Shown here: piece by piece, positions 15,857-24,735 of the stretch
Numbering within the stretch: position 1 is the stretch's first letter
How the letters are laid out: every line of letters begins with the position of its first letter
From: Clostridia bacterium
Lineage (GTDB): Bacteria > Bacillota > Clostridia > Christensenellales > Aristaeellaceae
Length of the DNA: 60,263 nt
Assembly (NCBI GenBank): GCA_017434775.1
Contig: JAFSGG010000067.1
Span: forward strand, 1-60,263
Reading direction: 5' to 3'
The notes under the pieces: generated by a model
What the model was told of the DNA's origin: nothing
Seen by the model: only the letters and a program-made list of their open reading frames with translations
Databases searched by the model: none
Program-made: the position numbers and the translations under genes

Positions 15857-17518
15857 ATGTTTGTAAATGTTTCCATGCTGGGGAAAGAGAAGACGTATGA
15901 TACCGCAGCGCAGCCGGTGACGGTGCTCAACGCAGTGGAAGATTTGACTCCGGAATATAAAAATACGGCGCTGGGCTGCTTTTGCGGCGGCCGGGCGCTG
16001 GAGCTGAACCAGGTGCTGGGGGAAGATTGTGCCCTGCATCCCATCACGTTCCGGAATGAAGAGGGGCGGCGCATTTATGAACGTACCCTCCGTTTTGTGC
16101 TGCTGCTGGCGGTGAAAAGGGTACTGGGGGATGGGTGCCGCGTGCGTATTGAACATTCCATCGGCTATGGTGTATACATGCGCTTTCTGGGCCGGGATGC
16201 CGATGAAAAAACGGTGGCGGCTGTGGAAAGGGAAATGCGGGAAATTGTGAAGGAAAACTTGCCCTTCACCCAGGAAAAATGGAGCAGGGATGAAGCAATC
16301 CGCCATTTTGCCATGCATGGCATGACGGAAAAAGCCCATCTGCTGGCGTTCAGACCCTATGATTATTTTCATATTTACCGCTGCGGCGGCATGGCGGAAT
16401 ATTTCTACGGGGCTATGCTGCCGTCCACCGGCTATGTGAGCGCATTCAGGCTTTTGTATCACGAGCCCGGGATGGTGCTGCAGATGCCTTCGCCAGTGAA
16501 TCCGGGTCTGCCTGCACCCTTTGAGGAAAGAAAAAAGCATCTGGCGGTTTTTGCCCAGTCCAATCGCTGGCTGGATATTCTGGATTGTAAAAATGCGGCG
16601 GACCTCAACGACATGACGGTGGGCGGAAAGCTGCGGGAATTCATCCGCATCAATGAAGCGCTGCATGATAAATCCATTGCCGAAATTGCCGACGGCATTG
16701 AAAAAAAGGGCGCTCGGGCGGTGTTTGTGGCCGGGCCTTCTTCCAGCGGTAAAACCACCTTCTCCAACCGTCTGTGCATCCATTTGCGGGTATTGGGGAA
16801 AAAGCCGGTGCTCATTTCCCTGGATGATTTTTACCGGGATCAGCACACCCTGCCCCTGGAAGCGGACGGCAAGCCGGACCTGGAAGCCCTGACGGCGCTG
16901 GATGTGGATTATTTCCGGCTGTGTATGCAAAAATTGCTTTCCGGAGAAGAAGCGCAGATGCCCGCTTTTGACTTCACGACCAAATGCCGCAAGCCTGTCC
17001 TGAAACCCCTGCAGCTGGCGGAAGGGCAGATTGTGGTGATTGAAGGCATTCACGGGCTGAATCCGCAGATGCACGAAGGGCTGGATCCGGAGCGGATTGC
17101 CAAGGTGTATATCAGCGAGCTGACCTGCCTGAACCTGGATAACCACAACCGCATCCGCACCACCGATGCCAGGCTTTTGCGCCGGATTGTGCGGGATCAT
17201 CAGTTCCGGGCTACCTTGCCGGAAGACACCCTGAAAATGTGGAACAGTGTGCGAAGGGGAGAGGAAAAGTGGATTTTTCCCTATCAGGAGAAGGCGGATT
17301 TCATGTTCAATTCTGCCCTGCATTATGAACTGCCGGTGCTGAAAAAATACGCCTATGATCTGCTCATGCAGATTCCCCCGGAAAACGAATGTTACCTGGC
17401 AGCCCGGCGGCTGATCAAGATTCTGCATTATCTGGTGCCGGCTGCGGATGAAGTTTTGCAGGAAATTCCGCCCCTTTCCCTGCTGCGGGAATTTATCGGC
17501 GGCTGTACTTTCTATTAA
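15857..17518 (+). CDS. Long uridine-kinase-family nucleoside kinase
   Basis: The 553-residue protein joins an N-terminal region of about 280 residues, resembling the TGS and second additional domains of threonyl-tRNA synthetase, to a uridine kinase/phosphoribulokinase-type P-loop domain. The P-loop GPSSSGKT is at 293-300, followed by ISLDDFYRD. IVVIEGIHGLNP (around 395) is the Walker B region. This long form is common in Clostridia, where it is annotated as nucleoside kinase. The start at 15857 has GGAGGAATAAAA upstream. yunB follows at about 40 nt, so the two may be co-transcribed. Substrate is unproven. Confidence 0.88.
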   Translation: MFVNVSMLGKEKTYDTAAQPVTVLNAVEDLTPEYKNTALGCFCGGRALELNQVLGEDCALHPITFRNEEGRRIYERTLRFVLLLAVKRVLGDGCRVRIEHSIGYGVYMRFLGRDADEKTVAAVEREMREIVKENLPFTQEKWSRDEAIRHFAMHGMTEKAHLLAFRPYDYFHIYRCGGMAEYFYGAMLPSTGYVSAFRLLYHEPGMVLQMPSPVNPGLPAPFEERKKHLAVFAQSNRWLDILDCKNAADLNDMTVGGKLREFIRINEALHDKSIAEIADGIEKKGARAVFVAGPSSSGKTTFSNRLCIHLRVLGKKPVLISLDDFYRDQHTLPLEADGKPDLEALTALDVDYFRLCMQKLLSGEEAQMPAFDFTTKCRKPVLKPLQLAEGQIVVIEGIHGLNPQMHEGLDPERIAKVYISELTCLNLDNHNRIRTTDARLLRRIVRDHQFRATLPEDTLKMWNSVRRGEEKWIFPYQEKADFMFNSALHYELPVLKKYAYDLLMQIPPENECYLAARRLIKILHYLVPAADEVLQEIPPLSLLREFIGGCTFY

Positions 17519-17557
17519 CGGCGGCAGCATATCCTTTCCTGAAAGGAAGGGATGTGC

Positions 17558-18220
17558 TTGGCGGAAAAAAAGAAACAAAGAGGCAGGCGGCTTCTGCGGG
17601 GATTGCTGCTTTTGCTGCTTTTGCTGAGCGCCCTGTTTTTGATTTTGCAGAAAAATCTGCAGGGCGTGATTCTGGATATGGCCCATGCACGGGCGGAAGC
17701 CATGGCGGTTTCCTATGTACAGGAAGCCATCAAAAGCCTGATGACAGGCGAAAATCTTTACAGCAAAATGATCACCGTGCATGTCAACGATGCCGGTCAG
17801 GTGACGTATCTGGAAGCCAATACAGCGGAAATGAACCGGTTCAGCAGCGAAGCAGCCCTGCAGACCCAGAAGCGATTGGAAAGCGCGGAAACCCAAATCG
17901 TTCATATTCCCCTGGGAGCGGCCCTGGGGATCCCCTTCTTTTCTGCCCTTGGGCCGAAAATTCCGGTGCGCATTGTGCCGGTGAGCGCCGTTTCGGCGGC
18001 CTTCTTTACGGAATTTGAATCCGCCGGCATCAACCAGACAAGGCATAAAATTTATCTTTCTTTGCAGACCACCGTGCGCCTGGTGATCCCAACCGGAGCA
18101 AAACAGGTGAAGCTGGAAAGTCAGGTATTGGTGGCGGAATCCATCATTGTGGGCAATGTGCCGGCCACCTTTGTGCAGGTGCCCCAGTATGATGATGTAT
18201 TAAATTTCGCAATTCCTTGA
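17558..18220 (+). CDS. yunB: Sporulation protein YunB
   Basis: The 220-residue protein has a basic N-terminus, one membrane anchor (about residues 13-33, mostly Leu) and an extracytoplasmic domain. The blocks YVQEAIKSLM and VHIPLGAALGIPFFSALGPKIPV match YunB, a SigE-controlled sporulation membrane protein. Its presence indicates an endospore former. TTG at 17558 is chosen over the ATG at 17552 because AAGGAAGGG ends at 17551, leaving proper spacing only to the TTG and giving MAEKKKQRG. Confidence 0.85.
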   Translation: MAEKKKQRGRRLLRGLLLLLLLLSALFLILQKNLQGVILDMAHARAEAMAVSYVQEAIKSLMTGENLYSKMITVHVNDAGQVTYLEANTAEMNRFSSEAALQTQKRLESAETQIVHIPLGAALGIPFFSALGPKIPVRIVPVSAVSAAFFTEFESAGINQTRHKIYLSLQTTVRLVIPTGAKQVKLESQVLVAESIIVGNVPATFVQVPQYDDVLNFAIP

Positions 18221-18270
18221 TTTTTTTGTGTTTATATGATAATATTTTCGTAACAAATTGCGCGGATTAC

Positions 18271-18299
18271 TTGACATTCAGGCCTATATGCTCTAAAAT
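18271..18299 (+). promoter_or_regulatory. Promoter of the Ig-like-repeat protein gene
   Basis: TTGACA (18271-18276), 17-nt spacer, TAAAAT (18294-18299), about 70 nt ahead of the start. Confidence 0.8.
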
Positions 18300-18365
18300 G
18301 ATAGAGAATATGGATATTTATCTCCCAGCATGGATAGCCGTGCTTGGAGGGAGGGAGGGGCAAGC

Positions 18366-20222
18366 ATGACATTTGCCCGGAAAATGATAAAATTTGCTGG
18401 CCTTTTGCTGATGACGGCACTGCTTTTTGGCATGTGCACCCAGGCACTGGCCGTAACCGATCCTGTGGAATTCACCATCCAGGTGACGCCGGACAGCCTC
18501 ACAGCCCCCGGGGATGTGCAGGTGTCTTTGCGTGTGGCCAATACCGGCGACCGGGATCTGACGGATCCCGTAACGCTGTATGATCCCGCCGGCAATGTGG
18601 TTGCTTCCTTTGGCGACGGCGGCAGTGTAATGCTGCCGGCTGGTGCGTTCAAAACCTGGGAAGGCACCTGGAAGGTAACGGAAGATCAGCTGGATCAGGG
18701 CAAGGTGGCTTATACGCTCAAGTATTATCTGGAAGATGAGAGCGGAGAACTGGTTGCCATCAACAGCACCGCCGATGCACCGGTGAAATTCACCGGCGAA
18801 AAGGCGGATCTGACGGTCAAGCGCACGGTGAGCCCTGAAGTGGTGCGCTCCGGCAAGCAGGTAACCGTCACCTACGAACTGTATAACAGCGGCAATGTGC
18901 CCCTTTCCGACATCCGCGTGAAGGAAGAAATTTCCCGCAATGCGGAAAAAGTGGATGCACTGCAGCCCGGTGAAAAAAAGACGGTCACCTTCACCAGCAA
19001 GATCGGCAATGCCGATCTGATCAGCAAGGCAACCATCACCTATAAGGCGGGGGAGGATAAAAAGGCTACCACCGAAGATATCGGCGAGCAGACCATCCCC
19101 CTGGCCAAGCCCGGCCTGAGCATTGAACTGGCTTCTCCCACCACCGGTGTGAACATCGGTGAAGCGGCCCGGCTGCAGGTGACCTTTGTCAATAACGGCA
19201 ACATCACCTACTCCAACGTCTCTGTCAAGGACGTCAATAAGGGTGAAATCATCACCAACCTGACCATCCCTGCCGGCGCCACTGTGACCGAAGAAAAGGA
19301 ATTCATTCTCACCGAAAAAACCACCTTCAAAGTGACGGCCACCCTGCCCAATAATACCGGCGATACGTCCAGCCTCACCTCGGATGAACTGGTGGTAGGC
19401 GTGTATGACCCCCAGAAGCAGCTGATTCTTTCCCTGAACCTGGAAAGCAATCCCCAGACGGTGGAAAAGACCCCGGCGGATGTGCGCTTCACCCTGACGG
19501 TGACCAATAACAGCAACATCAAGGCTGAAGACGTGGTGATCACCCACGGCGGCACCTATATCACCACCATCGATGAAATGGACGTGGGCGAAATCAAGAA
19601 GATCGTCCGGGACGTTACCATTTCCCAGCCCGGTATTTTCCGCTTCACAGCTACAGCCAAAGATACCATGAACAATGAAGTATCTTTCTCTTCCAACGAT
19701 AAGAAAATCGAAGTGGAACGTTTGACCGGCACGGCTGAAGCAGCGCCTACCAATACGCCCCTGCCCCCCAAGCCTGTCAAGCCCACCAATGTGCCCGTGC
19801 AGCCTGTGGATCCCTGGCTTACCCAGGCCAAGAGCGTGCTGCCCTATGCCCTCTATGGCGTAGGCGGGCTGTTCGCGGTGCTGTTTGTGCTGTTTGCGGT
19901 GTCCACTGTGATGCGCGCCAAGAACAAGAATAAGTCCAAAGCGGCTTATGATCATCTGGAACTGTCCGAACGCCGGGATTATACGGAACCTGCCGATGCA
20001 GACACCCAGGAGATCCGGGAAGAATGGGGCGAATTGCCGCCTGTACGTTCCCTGCAGGAAAATGAAGAATTGTTCCAGGCCCAGCCGCCTGTGGATATGT
20101 CTGCTCAGATGAACCCGGAAGGGGCCTACCGCATTTCCCGCAGCGCGGATGAAATGCCGGCGGAGCAGGGCGAAAAGCGCAGTGCTGTGCAGTTTGTCCA
20201 GAGCCCGGAGGAAGAAGAATAA
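18366..20222 (+). CDS. Secreted, membrane-anchored protein with CARDB/DUF11-like repeats
   Basis: The 618-residue protein has a signal peptide (residues 1-28, ending near ALA). Three or four beta-sandwich repeats follow, each with a VTNxGN-like phrase (RVANTGDRDL, YELYNSGNVPL, FVNNGNITY, VTNNSNIKA), typical of CARDB or DUF11 adhesion-type domains. Next come a threonine/proline linker (NTPLPPKPVKPTNVP), one membrane helix (about 497-520) and an acidic cytoplasmic tail of about 100 residues. The topology is that of an outside binding array with a cytoplasmic tail, possibly interacting with cell envelope proteins. GGAGGG upstream supports the ATG at 18366. The ligand is unknown. Confidence 0.8.
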   Translation: MTFARKMIKFAGLLLMTALLFGMCTQALAVTDPVEFTIQVTPDSLTAPGDVQVSLRVANTGDRDLTDPVTLYDPAGNVVASFGDGGSVMLPAGAFKTWEGTWKVTEDQLDQGKVAYTLKYYLEDESGELVAINSTADAPVKFTGEKADLTVKRTVSPEVVRSGKQVTVTYELYNSGNVPLSDIRVKEEISRNAEKVDALQPGEKKTVTFTSKIGNADLISKATITYKAGEDKKATTEDIGEQTIPLAKPGLSIELASPTTGVNIGEAARLQVTFVNNGNITYSNVSVKDVNKGEIITNLTIPAGATVTEEKEFILTEKTTFKVTATLPNNTGDTSSLTSDELVVGVYDPQKQLILSLNLESNPQTVEKTPADVRFTLTVTNNSNIKAEDVVITHGGTYITTIDEMDVGEIKKIVRDVTISQPGIFRFTATAKDTMNNEVSFSSNDKKIEVERLTGTAEAAPTNTPLPPKPVKPTNVPVQPVDPWLTQAKSVLPYALYGVGGLFAVLFVLFAVSTVMRAKNKNKSKAAYDHLELSERRDYTEPADADTQEIREEWGELPPVRSLQENEELFQAQPPVDMSAQMNPEGAYRISRSADEMPAEQGEKRSAVQFVQSPEEEE

Positions 20223-20241
20223 GCCCAATTTGGTATCTGTC

Positions 20242-20269
20242 AACTGCCGTTCATCCGAACGGCAGTTTT
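20242..20269 (+). terminator. Hairpin behind the repeat protein gene
   Basis: Perfect 11-bp stem AACTGCCGTTC/GAACGGCAGTT with ATCC loop. The U-run is weak (TTTTCTGT counting the stem end), so termination may be partial and the next gene may share the transcript. Confidence 0.7.
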
Positions 20270-20301
20270 CTGTCAAAAAAAACAGAAGGAAGGGGAACAA
20301 T

Positions 20302-20898
20302 ATGCAGAATGATTTGCTGACGGATGCGGCGGAAATCGGCCGCCGGGCTATCGCCATGAAAACACCGCTGATTGTAATCGACGGTTTATGCGGCAGCGGA
20401 AAAACCACCCTGGCAGACAGCTTATCTTCCATGCTGCAGGCGCCTGTGGTTCATATGGACGATTTTTTTCTCCCCTTTTCACTGCGCACGCCCCAACGGC
20501 TTTCGCAGCCCGGCGGCAATGTGGATTATGAACGCTTTGAAAGGGAAGTGCTGCCCCGGATCGGGTCGGGTGCTGCATTTCCATACGGGAAATTTCATTG
20601 CAGTGATGGGACGGTGACCCCGGCTGTATGTCCTCCAGCCCGGGTGAGGATTGTGGAGGGCACCTACAGTATGCATCCCCGTTTTATGCCGGTGTGGCAG
20701 GAGATGGGCGCGCTGACGGTGTTTGCATCGGTGCCGGCTCAGGAACAGCTGCGCCGCATTGCGTTGCGGAACCCCCGGCTGCTGGAACGCTTCGAGAAGG
20801 AGTGGATTCCCATGGAAAACAGCTACTTTTCAGCGTTTGACGTGGAAGAAGCAGCGATGATAAAATGGACAAGTTTCACGAAGATGAGCCAAAAATGA
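20302..20898 (+). CDS. Uridine-kinase-like P-loop kinase
   Basis: The 198-residue protein has a P-loop in IDGLCGSGKTTLADSL (near residue 30), then VVHMDDFFLPF, the DDF motif of uridine kinase/pantothenate kinase-like enzymes, and RIVEGTYSMHP as Walker B. It is probably a small-molecule kinase for a nucleoside or similar alcohol; the substrate cannot be told. AGGAAGGGGAAC precedes the ATG. It sits 79 nt behind the repeat protein. Confidence 0.8.
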   Translation: MQNDLLTDAAEIGRRAIAMKTPLIVIDGLCGSGKTTLADSLSSMLQAPVVHMDDFFLPFSLRTPQRLSQPGGNVDYERFEREVLPRIGSGAAFPYGKFHCSDGTVTPAVCPPARVRIVEGTYSMHPRFMPVWQEMGALTVFASVPAQEQLRRIALRNPRLLERFEKEWIPMENSYFSAFDVEEAAMIKWTSFTKMSQK

Positions 20899-20918
20899 CA
20901 AAAAACAGCTTATTTTGG

Positions 20919-20947
20919 TTGACAGACGGCAATCGATGAAGTATAAT
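20919..20947 (+). promoter_or_regulatory. Consensus promoter for the gene at 21016
   Basis: Perfect TTGACA (20919-20924), 17-nt spacer, TATAAT (20942-20947). Confidence 0.88.
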
Positions 20948-21015
20948 CTTGCTGACAAGCCGTATGGTTTATAATGGGTAAATAAATTGTGATAAGCAAG
21001 AAGGAGCGTATTTCG

Positions 21016-21936
21016 ATGGAGAATTATGCAGTAGGCTCGAAGAAAAATCGCCTTACCTCCGTAAAGGGGATTATTTTTATGGTGGCCGGGGCTGTTTTCC
21101 TGCTTCCGTATCTGGTTGCATCCGTGCCCTCGTTGGCAACGTTTTTCATTTCCCTGTTCAAATTGTTTGCCAACCTGTTCTCTTTCTCCGGCGAAGGTCT
21201 GTCCCTGGCTTTTGCCAGCCTGACGCCCTTGCTCAGCTCCTTTACTGATTTGCTGCAGTGCTTTGTGGGCCCTGTATCCCTGGTGTTGTGCTTTATCCTG
21301 ATTGCTTTCCGCAATGAAGAAAAGGCTTCCATCTTTGCCGTGCTGAACCTGATATCTTCTCTGGTTACCCTGTTTGCCGGCAAGGTGAGCATGGCTACCC
21401 CTGTCTGGGCCGTCAATTTGCTGGCGGACCTGATGCTGGCCTTTGTTCTGCTGGCTTTCTCCCTGTGCGAAGGGAAGCTCCGCAATAGTCAGCGCTGGAT
21501 CTGGCTTGCCGTTGTCAGCTGTGTGATCCGCATTGCCGGCTATGTTTTCAGCATGCAGACGGAAACCACCGTTTATCCCCTGGAATACTACCCTGTGTTC
21601 GATTATGAAGCTTTCATTGCTTCCTTCCGTCAGTTTGTTACCGCTGTGCTGGATAAGAAGAGCATTGCCACCGAAGTAAAGGTAACCGGCTATGCCTTCT
21701 CCTTCAACACCTTGGCTGAAAACTGGGCCGCTTACATCGGCGCAGCGGATGCCCTGGATAAGGTGCCCGTGAATGCCATCAATTGGTTTGACGGTGCCCG
21801 CAGCATGGCCAAGACCATTGCCACCGGCTTCAATGGCCAGCCCGCACTGGTAAACCTGCTCTATATCGTTTCTTCCTGCCTGACCAGCCTGTTTGGTTTT
21901 GTGATGGTGTATGAACGCAACGGCAGCAAGGAATAA
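21016..21936 (+). CDS. Unknown integral membrane protein
   Basis: I do not recognise this 306-residue protein. It has about six hydrophobic segments: near residues 19-40 and 45-65, 75-100, 107-125, 130-150, 158-175 and a last one at 275-298. A soluble loop of about 100 residues (roughly 180-275) lies before the final helix. No known motif is visible. The start at 21016 has AAGGAG about 11 nt upstream. It is monocistronic between a perfect promoter and a strong terminator, so it is probably well expressed. Confidence 0.8.
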   Translation: MENYAVGSKKNRLTSVKGIIFMVAGAVFLLPYLVASVPSLATFFISLFKLFANLFSFSGEGLSLAFASLTPLLSSFTDLLQCFVGPVSLVLCFILIAFRNEEKASIFAVLNLISSLVTLFAGKVSMATPVWAVNLLADLMLAFVLLAFSLCEGKLRNSQRWIWLAVVSCVIRIAGYVFSMQTETTVYPLEYYPVFDYEAFIASFRQFVTAVLDKKSIATEVKVTGYAFSFNTLAENWAAYIGAADALDKVPVNAINWFDGARSMAKTIATGFNGQPALVNLLYIVSSCLTSLFGFVMVYERNGSKE

Positions 21937-21953
21937 TCCGTCCGGACAATATA

Positions 21954-21989
21954 ACAGCCGATTCCAGAACAGGAATCGGCTGTTTTTTT
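21954..21989 (+). terminator. Terminator behind the membrane protein gene
   Basis: Perfect 12-bp stem ACAGCCGATTCC/GGAATCGGCTGT with AGAACA loop and TTTTTTT. Confidence 0.92.
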
Positions 21990-22016
21990 GCACAGAAAAC
22001 CCGGGGAAAAGGGTGC

Positions 22017-22046
22017 AAAAAAAGCAGGGGATAAGCCCTGCTTTTT
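22017..22046 (-). terminator. pyk terminator
   Basis: On the minus strand AAAGCAGGG/CCCTGCTTT forms a 9-bp stem followed by TTTT, directly past the pyk stop. Confidence 0.88.
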
Positions 22047-22052
22047 GTCTTG

Positions 22053-23474
22053 TCAGCCCACCGTCTGCACTTTCAGCAGATTGGTGGTGCCGGAAACGGA
22101 CAGCGGCACGCCGGCGGTGATGACCACCAGATCGCCGGTTTGCACCAGATCCAGGTTCCGGGCGCAGTCCACAGCATGGAGGAACAATTCGTCCGTGCTG
22201 CTCTGATTGAGGGCCAGCACGGGGTATACGCCCCAGGAGAGGCTGAGCTGATGATAGGCTTTTTCCACAGGCGTGGCGGCCACTACGGGTTCGAAGGGCC
22301 GATACTTGCTGATGCCCCTTGCCGTCTGGCCGTAAAGGGTGACGGCAATGATGGCCTTGGCCTTGACGTCCCTTGCGGTGGTGCAGGCGGCATCGCAGAT
22401 GGCGTTGGTGGTGTCGTTGAAGGCGGAATCAAAGATCATGGATTTGTACACGCCCATGTCAAAGGCGTCCTGCTCGGCCTGCTCGGCAATGCGGGCCATG
22501 GCCTTAACGGATTCAACCGGATATTCACCGGCAGCGCTTTCGCCGGAGAGCATCACGGCGGAAGTACCGTCAAAGACGGCGTTGGCCACGTCCGTAATTT
22601 CAGCACGGGTGGGCATGGGGGAGTGCATCATGCTGTCCAGCATCTGGGTGGCGGTGATGGCCATTTTGCCGGAAGCGAAGCAGGCGCGGATGAAGCGCTT
22701 TTGCAGGCCGGGCAGCTTTTCGTATTCCACTTCCACGCCCATATCGCCGCGGGCGATCATGATGCCGTCGGAATTTTTCAGAATTTCGTTAAAATTTTCG
22801 ATGCCTTCCAGGTTTTCAATCTTGGAGATAATCTTGATATCGTGGCCGCCGTGGTAATTGATGAATTTACGCAGGGCGATCACGTCTTCCTTGCGCCGGA
22901 CGAAGGAAGCGGCTACAAAATCCACCTTGTGTTCCACGCCGAAAATCAGGTCCTGCTTATCGCGTTCGCTGAGGTAGGGCATATCGATGGATACCCGGGG
23001 GATATTGATGCCCTTGCGGTTGGAAACGATGCCGCCGTTGAGCACGGTGCATACGGCTTTTTCATCGTCCGCTTCTTCCACCCGCAGATGAATGCGGCCA
23101 TCGTCAATGAGCACGGTGTGGCCGGGCTTGAGCTGCCGGGGCAGATCGGGGTAAGATACGGAGCAGCCGTTTTCATCTCCGTCCCTTTCCTTGGCCCAGA
23201 GAGTGAAAAGCTGGCCGGGTTTCAGCTGAATTTTTCCGGCCGGAAACAGCCCGGTGCGGATTTCCGGGCCTTTGGTGTCCAGCATTACGGCGGCTGCTAT
23301 GCCCAGGGAATCCCGGACGGAGCGGAAGGTGTTGATCACCTTTTCGTGGCTTTCATGGGTACCGTGGGAAAAATTGAGCCGGGCTACGTTCATGCCGGCC
23401 TTCAGCATTTCGGCCATAACGGCAGGATCCGTGCTGGCTGGGCCCAGGGTGCAGACGATTTTGGTTTTTCTCAT
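22053..23474 (-). CDS. pyk: Pyruvate kinase
   Basis: The 473-residue glycolytic enzyme converts phosphoenolpyruvate and ADP to pyruvate and ATP. TKIVCTLGPAS and NVARLNFSHG open the barrel, IISKIENLEG holds the catalytic lysine, and MIARGDMGVEV is the metal-site signature. The B domain lies between. It lacks the extra C-terminal PEP-utiliser domain found in many Bacillus-type enzymes. The start at 23474 has CAGGAGG upstream. Confidence 0.97.
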   Translation of the reverse strand: MRKTKIVCTLGPASTDPAVMAEMLKAGMNVARLNFSHGTHESHEKVINTFRSVRDSLGIAAAVMLDTKGPEIRTGLFPAGKIQLKPGQLFTLWAKERDGDENGCSVSYPDLPRQLKPGHTVLIDDGRIHLRVEEADDEKAVCTVLNGGIVSNRKGINIPRVSIDMPYLSERDKQDLIFGVEHKVDFVAASFVRRKEDVIALRKFINYHGGHDIKIISKIENLEGIENFNEILKNSDGIMIARGDMGVEVEYEKLPGLQKRFIRACFASGKMAITATQMLDSMMHSPMPTRAEITDVANAVFDGTSAVMLSGESAAGEYPVESVKAMARIAEQAEQDAFDMGVYKSMIFDSAFNDTTNAICDAACTTARDVKAKAIIAVTLYGQTARGISKYRPFEPVVAATPVEKAYHQLSLSWGVYPVLALNQSSTDELFLHAVDCARNLDLVQTGDLVVITAGVPLSVSGTTNLLKVQTVG

Positions 23475-23528
23475 GAATAAAACCTCCTGTACGGATGGAA
23501 AGATTATGGAATCATCAGTGCTGTTTCT

Positions 23529-23557
23529 ATTATACAGGAAATGGGGCGTATGCGCAA
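23529..23557 (-). promoter_or_regulatory. pyk promoter
   Basis: On the minus strand TTGCGC (23557-23552), 17-nt spacer, TATAAT (23534-23529). Confidence 0.65.
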
Positions 23558-23615
23558 GCGGCAGCAGAACACCGGCAGGAACAGGATGCAAGAAAAAAGA
23601 GGGGAGAGGCGTTTT

Positions 23616-24497
23616 TTATTTGCCCGTCATGCTGTTGCGGTTCACCCAGGGCACGCGGCCGGAAATTGGCGGCTCTTCATAAAACCGGGCAGTCTGATCC
23701 CGGTTGGTATCGTTCCATTTATCAAAGCCGGCGGCGGCAATATGGGGCCCGTAGCTGCAGTCTTCAAACCGGCACAAGCCCCAGTCCCGCCAGGGACGGG
23801 CCAGATAAATGGAGCCGGGGCGCACGGTGTCTTCACAGGTGAAGCGGCAATGGCGGAATACATAGCCCTCCTGCTGTTCCAGGGGATGAGCGGGCGCGGC
23901 TGTATAGCCCACCTGGCGCACGTCGTGCACATTGCGGATTTCGCAATGTTCAAACAGGGCGTTGCCGCAGCCGAAAATGAAATCCACCGATCCTTCGATC
24001 AGGCAATTTTCGTATACCTGCCTGGATGGGCCGGGGGCCAGCAATTCTTCCCGATGAAAACCCTGATACCGCTGGATCAGATCCGGCGGCAGAGGTCCGG
24101 CAAAGAGGGTGTCCTGGGTGGAAGCGAGGCGGCAGTCTTCCATCCGGAAATCATCGCCCAGCACGGAAAGGGCTACTTCCTGCCCCTTTTTTTCCGGTTC
24201 CAGGGCATCGTTCACAATGGACAGATGCCGCATCGTGACGTGATCGGCGCAGACGGCCACCGTCCAGGTGCGGAAGGTGTTGTATTCCACACCGTTTTCA
24301 TCCAGCTTCAGGGCATAGTCGTTCCAGACGATTTTTGTTGCATCCCGGCCTGCGCCCAGGAGAGTAAGCCCAGGGGTTTTGATGATCACTTTTTCCCGGT
24401 ATGTGCCATCGGCCAGGTGAAAAACCGTGCCGGGCGCCGCCTGATCAAAGGCTTTTTGCAGGGAATCGGCAGGGGTCAGGTAAACAGGGGTGTTCAT
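23616..24497 (-). CDS. Pectin methylesterase (CE8), cytoplasmic
   Basis: The 293-residue beta-helix esterase removes methyl groups from galacturonate residues of pectin. Family CE8 signatures are present: RMEDCRLASTQDTLF (Gln and Asp of the active site), EGSVDFIFGCGNALFE (catalytic Asp) and IYLARPWRDWG (Arg). The protein starts at the enzyme domain without a signal peptide, so it should demethylate imported oligomers. GCAGGAGG precedes the ATG at 24497. It is divergent from the pectin transport operon. The family is secure; intracellular location is inferred. Confidence 0.92.
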   Translation of the reverse strand: MNTPVYLTPADSLQKAFDQAAPGTVFHLADGTYREKVIIKTPGLTLLGAGRDATKIVWNDYALKLDENGVEYNTFRTWTVAVCADHVTMRHLSIVNDALEPEKKGQEVALSVLGDDFRMEDCRLASTQDTLFAGPLPPDLIQRYQGFHREELLAPGPSRQVYENCLIEGSVDFIFGCGNALFEHCEIRNVHDVRQVGYTAAPAHPLEQQEGYVFRHCRFTCEDTVRPGSIYLARPWRDWGLCRFEDCSYGPHIAAAGFDKWNDTNRDQTARFYEEPPISGRVPWVNRNSMTGK

Positions 24498-24681
24498 GGC
24501 GTTCCTCCTGCAAGTTATTTCTGTATTTGTTATACCATAGAAATGGGAATCGGAAAAGAGAAAATGTCGGAATTGTACATAAAAAGTTTTCTTTTGGCTA
24601 TGTACGCACAGGGCGAAAACATGTAAAATAAGGTTGGATATGATTCGAATTTTACCATCATTCAGCTGCGTGTCATGATAT

Positions 24682-24710
24682 TTGATAAAACGATGGTTGA
24701 ATAGTATATA
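24682..24710 (+). promoter_or_regulatory. Candidate promoter of the pectin operon
   Basis: TTGATA (24682-24687), 17-nt spacer, TATATA (24705-24710), just ahead of the first gene of the plus-strand operon. The rest of the divergent gap from 24498 is AT-rich and shows no further clear element. Confidence 0.5.
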
Positions 24711-24735
24711 TTGTTTTTGTTTCGGAGGTCGGTAT

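Noticed and set aside
15716-18046. 776-codon minus-strand open frame across the kinase and yunB genes
   Set aside because: It spans two real plus-strand genes and an intergenic terminator, with Gln/His/Phe-rich sequence and no domain.
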